Source: Pseudophaeomoniella oleicola (Eukaryota > Ascomycota > Eurotiomycetes > Phaeomoniellales > Phaeomoniellaceae). Taken from it: a DNA stretch of 64,000 bases. The stretch spans positions 62,001-126,000 of the forward strand of contig QWDQ01000052.1 of assembly GCA_003868215.1 (NCBI GenBank), read 5' to 3'. The notes under the pieces were generated by a model. It was not told the DNA's origin, did not search any database, and worked only from the letters and a program-made list of their open reading frames with translations. Positions 46,233-55,639 of the stretch are shown here, in pieces (positions within the stretch are counted from its first letter, which is position 1; each line of letters begins with the position of its first letter). A program made the position numbers and the translations under genes.

Positions 46233-46255
46233 GATAACCACTACACTAGCAGAGC

Positions 46256-46698
46256 AGAACTGTGTCATTGATTTGTGAGGTAAAAATTGCCCATACGAAA
46301 ATATATTCTTATCAAATGTCGTTTCTCCGCAATTTTTCGAAGGATAAAGTGAAACTATGACAACATCGATGGTGATTGAAAGACAACATATTAGAAATAG
46401 CATCTCTTCCCACGGCAGTACCGGCACTATCTATATATTTGTGAGCTCTGTTTTTCTTCTCTGAGACGGGCTCTCATTGAAAAGGATCAAGCAGGCCTCA
46501 CGAAACCAGAATCATTGTTGCTTCCGAGGTGTAATATAAAATTAATCATCTTTTCAATTCATCCTCGGGAATATATTTCTATATCCCCCCGTGAACATCC
46601 AACAAGCATAGTATTTCCAGTTACAGCATCAACCAACGCAACTCTTACCTTAAGACCCCCTCCACCCTCTTCCTAAAACAACAACACCGCTCGCTGCT
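46256..46698. other. Spacer between tRNA and ankyrin gene
   Basis: Contains the 5' flank of the minus-strand tRNA and the promoter of the plus-strand ankyrin gene. AT-rich, no gene seen. Confidence 0.5.
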
Positions 46699-47700
46699 AT
46701 GGACCCAACAAACCCCTCAAACTCCTCGTCCGTTCCCAATCCACCACAGACGGCCGCCGACCTCCCCCCGGAAGCTCTGGCCTTGGCGCAGAGACTGTTC
46801 CAGGCGGCGAGGGAGGGCCAGACGGAGATCTTCGAACATGTTCTGGCGAGGAGCGATAGGATTGCGAATTTGACTAATGAGAAGGGGGATAGTCTGGTGA
46901 GTGTTTTTCGGTTTTTTCATATGTCTGCTTGATGATATCTTGTTTTGGCGTTTTTGTTCTAGACTGTGGACTTCGCGAAAATTGAGAGAGGAGGGGGAGC
47001 GGAAAGAGCTGGTGAGAAGAGGACGATCTTGAAGCTTGGGTAATACTACCCGAAGTAGCCAAGTGACCAGGAACGTCTCCAAAGATCGAATATGGCTTTC
47101 GTCACTTGGTCACATCACTACTTCCCAAGAGGAATCGGTGTTATACAAAGTCTTCCCTGAAGCCTCTTCGTTCCACAACCAACTCGCTGTCTCATCCCTC
47201 TTTCTCGAACTCGCAGATCACGACCATATCTCTTCTGTCTTTCTCTGCAAATCCGTTTTTCGATCTCTTCCCCCTTTCCCTCAAATCAATCAATCCAATA
47301 AATCAAACACTAATACTCCCCTCAGATAATGCTAGCATCCTACCACGGCCACCTCCCCCTCACCCAACTCCTCCTCCGCCACTCCGCCGACCCCAACCGC
47401 CTCAACGACCGCCTCCAATCCCCCCTCGCCGGCGCCATCTTCAAAGCCGAAGACGCCGTCGTCGAAGCCCTGCTCGCAGGCGGCGCGGACCCACGCATCG
47501 GCCAGCCCAGCGCCGTCGACGCCGTTCAGATCTTCGGGCAGCAGGCGAAGTGGGCGGAGCGCATGGACAGGGCCGTCAGGGAGATGGACGAGCGGGAGGA
47601 GGGCGGACGAGAGGCGACGAGGAGCGAAGGGAAGGAGGAGGGAGGGGAGAAGGGTGATGCTTTACATCAGGAATCAGCCAAAGTCGAATCCTCAGAGTAA
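46699..47700 (+). CDS. Small ankyrin-repeat protein
   Basis: Exons 46699-46896 and 47326-47700 give 190 residues. The GTGAGT donor at 46897 and the CCCTCAG acceptor at 47325 join the frame as NEKGDSLIMLASYHGHLPLTQLLL, a textbook ankyrin repeat broken by the intron. A partial first repeat (LAQRLFQAAREGQTEIFEHVL, about 29-49) precedes it. Two further repeats follow (ADPNRLNDRLQSPLAGAIFK and VVEALLAGGADPRIG). A Gln/Lys helix and a Glu/Gly/Arg-rich charged tail end the protein. Its binding partner is unknown. The intron is 429 bp, far longer than others in the window, and may hold an unrecognised alternative exon. Confidence 0.82.
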
Positions 47701-48193
47701 GAATTTGTATCTTTGATTCGAGAAAAAAAAAAACCAAGAAGCAAAAGAAAGCAGGAATCAAAAAAAGGGGAACCTTGTCACTATGGATTGCACAGGCGTA
47801 TAAGTTATGATTATGATTTGTGTGAATATTCTTATGTATCTCGTTCAATTTTTATTCTTTTTCAAGGCAAAGGAATATACCTACCTTCACTCACATCCTA
47901 TACTCTAATCCATTAATCTATCCACGATACATATACTAGGTACCTACATAAACAGTTTGTCAAATTTGAATTGCCTCGATTTATTCTCACGATAGTCATT
48001 CCCCCTGATGTACCTCTCAAAGAGGAAGATGTTGATATAATTCCGAAAAAATGGGAAGGCCGCCTACAGAGATGCAAAGTATAGCAAGCATATATCAGTT
48101 GGATATATCAGTTACGGGCTTCCTTAAATTAAACGACAAACACCGCGACCACTAGCAGGTCGGTTTCTCCTCCTCCACTTCGCGTTTGCTCTC
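47701..48193. other. Convergent 3' region
   Basis: AT-rich tail-to-tail spacer between the ankyrin and aldehyde dehydrogenase genes; no gene seen. Confidence 0.55.
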
Positions 48194-49750
48194 TTACAGA
48201 TATGTCCCCAGATTTACATGTACCGCTTTCGTCTGCGAATATGAGGCCAAAGCCGCCTCGCCTAGCTCGCGGCCCATGCCGGACTGCTTGACGCCGCCGA
48301 ACGGGATGCGATAGTCGCAGTCGTTGCTGCTGTTGATCCAGATCATGCCGGCCTCGAGGCGGGCGGCGACGCGGTGCGCCTTTTCGATGTCCTTGGTGAA
48401 CAAGCCGGCGCCGAGGCCGTAGGTCGTGTCGTTGGCTTTCTCGAGCGCTTCTTCTTCCGTGCGGAAGGAGATGATGCTGGCGAAGGGGCCGAAGACTTCT
48501 TCTTGGTAGATCTTCATGCTAGGCGTCACGTCGGTGAAGATCGTGGGTTCGACGTAGTAGCCTTTGCCGTTGCCGGCTTTGAGGTCCGGGTTGCCGCCCA
48601 GGGCGAGTTTCGCGCCTTCGGATTTGCCGGCCTCGATGTAGCTAAGGACGCGTTCATATTGCTGTTTCGTCACTTGCGGTCCTTGGAATGTCTTTTCTTC
48701 CCATGGGTCGCCGACGACGGATAACTCTTTAGTGACGGCTTTGAATTCTTCAATGAACTTATCGTAAATGCCTTCTTGGACAAAAATGCGGGATGTTGCA
48801 GAGCAAACTTGTCCCTGGTTGTACATAATGCCGATATGTGCCCACTTGGCCGCCTGTTCGATGTTGGCATCATCAAAGATGACCAGTGGAGACTTGCCAC
48901 CTGTCTCGAGTGTGATATTCTTCAGGTTAGTAGCTGCCGCCTTTTGAACCATTTTACCTGTCATGGTGGAACCGGTGAAAGCAATCTTGTCAATATCCAG
49001 ATGAGACGCAATTGCATGACCCGCAGTCTTGCCATAGCCATTAACAATGTTGACAACACCTGGAGGGAACCCAGCTTTTTCGAGTATGCCAGCGAAGTAA
49101 AGAGCTGATATTGGCGTTTGCTCAGCCGGTTTTAAGACCACTGTGTTACCGCACGCAATTGCTGGACCAAGCTTCCATGCAATCATGCTCAAGGGGAAGT
49201 TCCAGGGAATGATCTGTCCGCACACCCCAACTGGCTGTTTTAATGTGTAGGCAAACTTCGTGGAGCTCGACGGTATGGTCTGACCGTGAATCTTATCGGC
49301 ATAACCTCCATAGTAGCGCAGGACATTGATGACCTCAAGCATATCGTCATTGTAAGCAATCGAATATGGCTTGCCGTTATCCCATGTATCTAGTGTAGCA
49401 AAGATGTCTCGTTCTTCTTCTATAAGATCTGCGACCTTGAGCAGTAATCGCCCCTTGTCCGTCGAGTCCATGTCCCTCCATTCTGGCGAATTGAGAGCTT
49501 TGCGTGCGGCAGCGACAGCCAGGTCTATATCATCAGGACCTGCTGCTTCCACAGTACAGATCTCCTTCTCGGTCCTGCAGTCTGTCTGTTAGCGGAACCA
49601 GAATCATTTGGGTTATTGATCTACTAACGCTGGATCAATGCTGACGATGGTCTCCCCCGACTTTGCTTTCACGAATTTGTTATTGATAAACAGGCCGGTG
49701 TTCAAGGTAATCTTCTTGCCATTTGGCGCTTCAAGGTTGACTGTCGACAT
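48194..49750 (-). CDS. NAD(P)-dependent aldehyde dehydrogenase
   Basis: This enzyme oxidises aldehydes such as acetaldehyde to acids (the ethanol-utilisation aldA type in moulds is the closest functional match). Exons 49750-49629 and 49574-48194 give 500 residues; the 54-bp intron has a GTTAGT donor and a CTGCAG acceptor. Active-site marks are PWNFPLSM, KPAEQTPISAL, FTGSTMTGK (cofactor loop), LETGGKSPLVIFDDAN with the general-base Glu (about 270), GQVCSATSRIF with the nucleophilic Cys (about 304), and EVFGPFASI. The C-terminus carries PFGGVKQSGMGRELGE. The frame continues in phase upstream of the ATG to another ATG at 49840, adding a 30-residue Ser/Arg-rich leader without acidic residues, which looks like a mitochondrial presequence (see findings). 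Confidence 0.94.
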
Positions 49751-49840
49751 TTTGCGAGAATGTCTTGATATCAGTTGCTTCGGTGTTATGCTTGCAATAC
49801 GAGGACTTGAGGTACAGAGAGCCCGAAGGAAGCTTGACAT

Positions 49841-50552
49841 ACAGGAAGAGGGAGAAAGAATGGAAGTCACAGCGAACGCAGAGGAAAGAAAAGTGTATAC
49901 TGGCCGAGCTACTGTACTTCGTCCGCTGCACCAGGCCACTAACATGAAAGCGAATCCTTCAACGCAGAAGTCCAGCTCAGCTATCAATGTGCTCTCCAGG
50001 CGGGGGGTTTGTATCTTGAAGTAAATATTACAAAGCAGAACACATATCTCGGTGCTAACAATCATCCTGTAAGGGTCCTTATACAGACAAGATACCGTAA
50101 TCTACTCCGAAGTCGCGCTGATAAGGATAAACTGCCTAAAGTTTCGTTAGTTGTAAGGAGGGGCAGCTCCTCGGCAGGTCAGTTCATTGTACTTGTACCG
50201 TAGTAATTAGGCCTGGGACGCATATACTTGCCAATCAGGGTAAAGACAATGATGGTTGGGGGGTCCTCTAAGCGTGTATATCGACGCCAAACCCGCAGTA
50301 TCAGCATACCATCAACAAGGGATAGACCGCCCGTGACGCCCTTTGCCGTGCCACCAGCAATTGTACAATAGCGGTACTCTTCAGGAGCAGCAGTTACAGC
50401 AACGTATCCGTATGCAGGCAGATCGCTGATACCTACCTAAAATATCTATCTTTTGGTAGCAAGCGACATCCCTCACCGAGAAAAGAAACCGCTAGCTTTG
50501 CACCTATCACGAATTCGGTGTCACCTCTTCCGCATCCCTTTTCCCCTCGCCA
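49841..50552. promoter_or_regulatory. Divergent promoter, aldehyde dehydrogenase and N-methyltransferase
   Basis: These 712 bases lie between two divergent genes. A GGTACC-like element and several CCGTAG/TACGGTA words are present, but no regulator site can be named with confidence. Confidence 0.4.
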
Positions 50553-51367
50553 ATGGCTGACAACGCCAATGGGGAGGATGACGCAGGCGCGGACGGAATT
50601 CATTCTGCACCGGACAGCTTCATTGATCATGCATCATCAATCAAGTATTGGAACTCAGTGACGCCGGACGTATGGACATCTCCAAACTAGAGGTACCTTG
50701 AGAAGCTAACTGACAATTACGACAGGTCAATGGAATGCTCGGTGGCTTTCCTCAGATATCCCGCATCGATCTACGTGGTTCTGCAAATTTCATTGCCAAG
50801 TTACGAAGGGCGCAGTCCGGTTCGGTCACACCGGTGCAAGGAAAATTACCGCTCGCTGTGGACTGCGGTGCTGGTATAGGCCGTGTGACAGAAGGCTTCC
50901 TCGCAAAGGTCTGTCAAGTCATCGACATTGTTGAGCCAGTCACCAAGTTTGCCGATGTCATTAAGGAGAAAAAGGAGACTGGAACACTGAAGTCAGACAC
51001 CAAGTCGGAGATTGGCGACATCTACATCACTGGTCTGGAGTTGTGGGAGCCGGCTAAGAAATACAATCTCGTTTGGAACCAGTGGTGTCTGGGACATCTC
51101 ACAGATGTGCAAGTCGTGGATTATTTACGAAGATGCGCTACGGCCCTGGCAGATGGAGGATGGATCGCAATCAAAGAAAACCTATCCACTGATCCTGTCG
51201 AAGATATCTATGATGAACTGGACAGCTCTGTGACAAGATCAGACTACAAGTTTCTGACCCTCTTCGACAAAGCTGGTTTGAAGTTGCTCAGGGGAGAGCT
51301 ACAATCGGGATTTCCGAAATCTCTGGGCCTGTACCCAGTGAAGATGTATGCTCTGCGACCAAAATGA
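50553..51367 (+). CDS. TAE1: Protein N-terminal (Xaa-Pro-Lys) methyltransferase
   Basis: The NTM1/Tae1 family methylates the exposed alpha-amino group of proteins starting Xaa-Pro-Lys after Met removal, including ribosomal proteins. Exons 50553-50669 and 50726-51367 give 252 residues; the 56-bp intron has a GTATGG donor and a CGACAG acceptor. SAM motif I is LAVDCGAGIGRVTEGFL (about 71-87), and the acidic motif II lies in VIDIVEPV. The family-specific WNQWCLGHLTD (about 145-155) and GGWIAIKEN (with the substrate-binding Asn region) are clear. The end VKMYALRP is also typical. The N-terminal exon supplies SFIDHASSIKYWNSV, again family-like. Likely cytosolic. Confidence 0.92.
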
Positions 51368-51508
51368 ATGCACTTAATTATGTCATGCATGAGGATAGCT
51401 CTATGCCTCATACATTAGCTACCGTCTTGTAGCTATACCTCACTTCCGGATCCGCTGTTGCTGATGGCTGTCGGCTATCTCCATTCGAGACACCGTTGGT
51501 GATCACTC

Positions 51509-52639
51509 TTACTCTTTGGTGGGTGATTTTCGATTTTCGGTTTCCTCGGATTCGACCTGATCTTCGTCCTTAACGAAGCCCATGATAAAATTCCATTCCT
51601 TAGGGCGTACGGCGGAAACACTCAAACGTGACTGAACCAACACCTGCATTTCCTCAAGGGCGCCTCCCGGTTTCGCGAATGTACGAAGTCTCTGGAGAGT
51701 AAACTGCTCTGGAAATTTCCGAACGAATTGAACATGAACAACGTCCCATTTTGGTTTATCTCTGGACGACTTCGGGTCGTAGTAAGGGTCGGAGGGATCG
51801 AATGCAGATTCGTCGACCGAATGCTCCTGTACGATCTCCATAATACCGACGATACCAGGCGTTTTACAATTGGAATGATAAAAGAAGGCCAGGTCGCCCT
51901 TCTTCATTGAGCGCATATTGTTTCGAGCGGCGAAGTTTCGAACTCCTAGATGGTGTTAGACTATGCGTTGTTCAAGGCTGCTAGGGAAGATATTCTTACC
52001 ATTCCAAGGTTCCGGCTCTGAACAGTTTCGGAGATCGTCAATGGAAAATTTCACATCTTTACCCTTCTCAATTCGTGATTCTGGTTCTGCTTTCATCAGC
52101 CAAAATTGTGAGCCATCCTCGTCATATTCGTCTTCCTCCATTGCACCGGTAGTATTTGTCGCATCTGTTACGACGCTGATATCGGCATTATTGACAGGGT
52201 TTGAAGTTGCTTTATGTTTCTTTGCACCTGTCTGGGTGTTGGAGTTCGACGTGGTGAGTGGTGCTGGAGTGGATGATTTCGGTGGTCGCCCTCGACGCGC
52301 AGGCGGAATTGCATTGGTGATAACAGGTGCTGGAGGGGGTGATTTCGGTGGTCTGCCCCGACGGGCAGGTGGACTCGCCTTGAAAATAGCAGGCGCTGGA
52401 GTGGGCGACTTCGCCGGTCTTCCTCGACGGGCAGGTGGACTCCCCTTGAGTAGAGGAGTTGGTTTTGCTTGATCGTTAGTCGCTTTCTTGATATTGTAAG
52501 TAGGCGGATTCTCTTGCGTAGTAGCACGCTGTGGTCTTCCAGTAGGTGAAATCGCAGTAGGCGAAGCTGCTGTACGTGAACGTTTGGCTGGAGGAGCCAT
52601 TTTGCTGGAGGCCGGCGGACGGCCTCTCTTTTTTGGCAT
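51509..52639 (-). CDS. AT-hook plus EVE-domain protein (THYN1-like)
   Basis: Exons 52639-52000 and 51945-51509 give 358 residues; the 54-bp intron has a GTAAGA donor. The C-terminal half is an EVE/thymocyte nuclear protein 1 domain, a PUA-like fold thought to read modified bases. It opens with FWLMKAEPESRIEKGKDVKF (about 179-198), then WNGVRNFAARNNMR, GDLAFFYHSNC and GIVGIMEIVQE, and ends RPKEWNFIMGF. The N-terminal half is basic and disordered. It carries a KKRGRPP AT-hook at residues 3-9 and three tandem 22- to 23-residue repeats (about 66-132), each with the AT-hook core PPARRGRP. A minor-groove-binding tail is thus attached to a reader domain, suggesting a nuclear chromatin role. The first ATG in frame was chosen; the frame is open upstream. 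Confidence 0.88.
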
Positions 52640-53966
52640 GTTCAATGACCACAGGAAGGTTGCGTTGTGAGGACCGTGATATTGATCGCAATGACAGTTC
52701 GCAAGCTCGTACAATGCTGGGTAACGGACAACGTGATCAGGAAAAATTACAAGGATCCGTGAGCTTGATCATTTACAAGCAAAGGAAAAATTGTAAGAGG
52801 ATCTAGCCCGACAGTACTTGTAGATTGACTAAGGCAATTCAAACGCGCCCGTTGAGAGAAGGCAACGTGGAGAGCTTCCAGAAATAATTCTGCCGCGCCT
52901 GGCCTTATCTGGTTCGCGATAAGCAGCACTTACCGCTTCTTACCAGGGCCGATCGCTTGAAGAACCGAGATAAGAAGGCCGAGTAGATGCTTACGAAAAC
53001 TTCACATTATGATTTCTAAATTGCGGTTGATCTTAATCTACGTAGTTGGATTTTCACGATCACTGACTACGGAATACACACATACTAGATGTTTATGTAT
53101 CGAGGAGGACAGGCCATGCAAAGGGGACGAGAGCACCTCGTTGAATTCCTCAGCTACCTTACCTACCCAGGTACAGGGTGAGATAAACAAAGTAGAGCTT
53201 CTTCCTAAGGATGTGATCTCCTCAATGGGATTCCTATGAGCGTTCTCTAAATGCTGTTAAGTCAACACCAATCTTCAGTCTCCTTGAAAAGTGAGGCCAG
53301 AAGTAATGAAGCCTGGTCATCAAGGAAAGACGGCCCGGCAGCCGCGTCTCACTTACGAAAGCCATTGAACTCAGCTACTGCCTTGGTTTCTGAGTGTCGC
53401 TTCAGAGTTGCCTTTTTCATGGGTCTTTTTCACTTCCTCTCACGGATTCTCCACCGTTGTGACGGCTGGTTTTCTTTACGAGAAGCCCAATGAATCCGGA
53501 AGGAAGCAAGTGCTCCTCAAGCTTGAAGCTGACCTCATGCTTCCAAGTCGGGTTGACAGCCACCGAGGGATTTGTCGGCTGAGCAGCTGAGAGTGAGGTG
53601 TGATGCATAGGTATGCAGGCTAGCTCAAGTCCCTAGTAAGCTGAGTCAATCATCAAGCGAGTATGGCTGGAAGTAGACCGGGATTTGAGTCTTTCGTCAG
53701 GCTAAGGCGAACAACTGCTCTTACACAACAGGATTGATATGGGAGGTGGTGTTGATCCTATGAAAAATGAATACGGTACAGTGGTTTTACGGGATGAAGC
53801 TCTCCATATAGTGGCCGTTAATTGGGTAGACATCGTGTGACAGTGTCAGGATCACAGTTCAATATGATTTCTATGTACCCGTGCGCCGAAACTGTATTAA
53901 CGCTCGTACAGTCGCCTCAATGCTTCAAAGGTGAAATGGCATTTTGTGAATTTCTAATTATACAAA
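52640..53966. other. Intergenic, no gene seen
   Basis: This 1.3-kb stretch contains only short frames without motifs. It holds the promoter of the EVE gene and the 3' flank of the mitoribosomal gene. Confidence 0.5.
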
Positions 53967-55019
53967 TCAACTGAAGTAGCTCTGCCCGATTGGCCTTCTG
54001 AAGGCCGGGTTTATCGCGCTGAACGAGTTGCCGGTGCTGACGTCGAGTGTTCTCTGATAGACGTGTTCCCAATCTATTGCCTGCCACCACCTCTCCAGAT
54101 ATAGTGATTTGCTTCTCGGCTCGAAACCGTAGTCGTAAAGCCAGGCATGCTCCCATACCTTTACGCAAAGGATAGGGGTTATGTTCTTTTGCATACCAGG
54201 CGCAAGTTGTGAACCCTCACTAGCACCGCGAGAATAAGGCCCGAAGGATCCGACGTTGTTCTGTATCTCACTCATCCTTCGGTTGTGATCTCCCACAGTG
54301 AGATTACGGCCGCCTATGACGTTGGTTGTCACGGTGTTCATATCAACGGGTTGTCTCCGAGCGTGAGCTGCTGGGAAGGGCGATCCCGCAATATACGTTG
54401 TCAACAGCCGCAACAACCCGGTATCCTGTTCCTTCACAATCCAAACGAACCCAGGCCCGAACATGGCATTAGCGGTCTTGAGCATCTCTTCTTTTAGCGT
54501 ATCGAGAGATGAGAATGAGTTGCAAATATCCGCATGCAACTCCTTGTTCATGATATCCTCCTTTTCCTGACCGGCCTTAGGCTGAGGTGCATTAGGGTGT
54601 AGACTGTCGAAGTAAAAATGATTGTTGAATGCCATAGAGGCATAATTGAAAGTTGCCGCTTTGTCTGACCATCTGGATGTGTGAATGAGAAGCTCTTTGG
54701 GACCCATAGACTCTTCAGGAGTGTCGACGGTCAACCGATTCAGGTTCTGAATTAAGGTGTTCTGATACTTGAGCCAGGAGAACTGGTACCCTTGAGGAGA
54801 CAGGAAACCAGTAACGCCTTTCTCATCGAACTCTGCATGGTGTCGTAACTGTGGCACTTGGTGTAAAGATCGAGTCTGTGTTCGCTGAGCTATCGTTCGG
54901 GAAGTTTTCTAACGAGCGCGATTAGTGAATGTGGCAGCTTGAACATCGAGGAACCTCACAATTGGCCCAAGAGTAGCTTGCAAACCAGCCTGCTGCCGCG
55001 GTAGGCGTCTTAATATCAT
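53967..55019 (-). CDS. Mitochondrial small ribosomal subunit mS42/mS43-like
   Basis: These mitoribosome subunits (Rsm26 and Mrp1 in yeast) derive from iron/manganese superoxide dismutase but have lost catalysis. Exons 55019-54960 and 54908-53967 give 333 residues; the 51-bp intron has a GTGAGG donor, an ACTAAT branch and a CGTTAG acceptor. Exon 1 and the start of exon 2 encode a basic presequence (MILRRLPRQQAGLQATLGP onward, Arg-rich, no acids). SOD-like features are LHHAE-type RHHAEFDEKG, AATFNYASMAFNNHFYF (the helix that would hold a metal His), MFGPGFVWIV, and KVWEHAWLYDYGF near the end. A polar insert of about 60 residues lies between these blocks. Whether it is mS42 or mS43 cannot be settled by eye; I lean to Rsm26/mS42. 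Confidence 0.8.
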
Positions 55020-55639
55020 ATTGAGTGGCTATGCAGATGAAGCATCTTTGTGCAGCGTGTACTTTTCTTTGAACCTCAGTCTCGAATGATTTTCTCCGAT
55101 CCATCATGGAGGTGTCTATTTTGGGGATAGCGCGTTTGTTTCCGCGGCTTCTATCGACCAACCACTTCTTACGCCTCAGATTATGTCAAACATCTTGATG
55201 ACCAGAGGCTCTAAGCGGCTCCTCGCTCACTTTTTTTCACACCGATTCCTCTCAGATGCCTGTCAATCCAGATGCGACTGCGTTGGATAGCCGTTGTTGA
55301 AACACTGATTGATCAGCGACCCTGCGGTCTCCATTGGGCCTCGTTGACCTGATGCAAACCGTGATCATGTCCCTTTAGCGAGCCCATTTCCTCGCAGCTT
55401 CTAGAGCGACGATATGCTCTCGCTACGTCTGCGTCTCGTGTCCTTTGATGAGCTGGCTTCGGTTTTCGTGTCATATGTCTTTCATCTATGTTCGCATCTG
55501 CTCGTCTTTGGTCGTCTTTGTCTGAATTCTTTTCCTTGTTCTGTCAATCACGCTTCTACAACTCATCTGATTTTATCTCATATATTCCTTCTTCCTCTCA
55601 TCATATCCCCTCGTGCGACCTGGCAAATCCTGGGTCAAG
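55020..55639. promoter_or_regulatory. Divergent region, mitoribosomal gene and Cys-rich membrane gene
   Basis: The 620-bp head-to-head spacer becomes strongly pyrimidine-rich on the plus strand from about 55410 to 55620, as is common just upstream of start codons in filamentous fungi. No gene is supported. Confidence 0.5.

Larger units (their letters stand above)
46105..46255 (-). tRNA. tRNA-Gln(CUG) with two introns, one of mRNA type
   Basis: Read on the minus strand, the gene starts at 46255 with acceptor strand GCTCTGC, which pairs with GCGGAGC before discriminator T at 46105. The A box is TAGTGTAGTGG and the B box is GGTTCGAATCC. The anticodon stem is CCGGA/TCCGG with loop TTCTGA-T, anticodon CTG at 46162-46160. 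The T arm is CCAGG-TTCGAAT-CCTGG. Two insertions interrupt it. Bases 46232-46173 (60 nt) split the D-stem between positions 23 and 24 and carry GTACGT, TACTAAC and CAG. Bases 46158-46140 (19 nt) sit at the canonical position 37/38. Removing both leaves 72 nt with D-arm GTGT...TCAC and variable loop CAAC, a standard eukaryotic tRNA-Gln with U73. An oligo-T terminator follows. All parts look functional, not degenerate. Confidence 0.9.

Noticed and set aside
46044-46427. 127-residue minus-strand frame covering the tRNA
   Set aside because: The conserved sequence here is fully explained by the tRNA-Gln gene and its introns; the frame is accidental.
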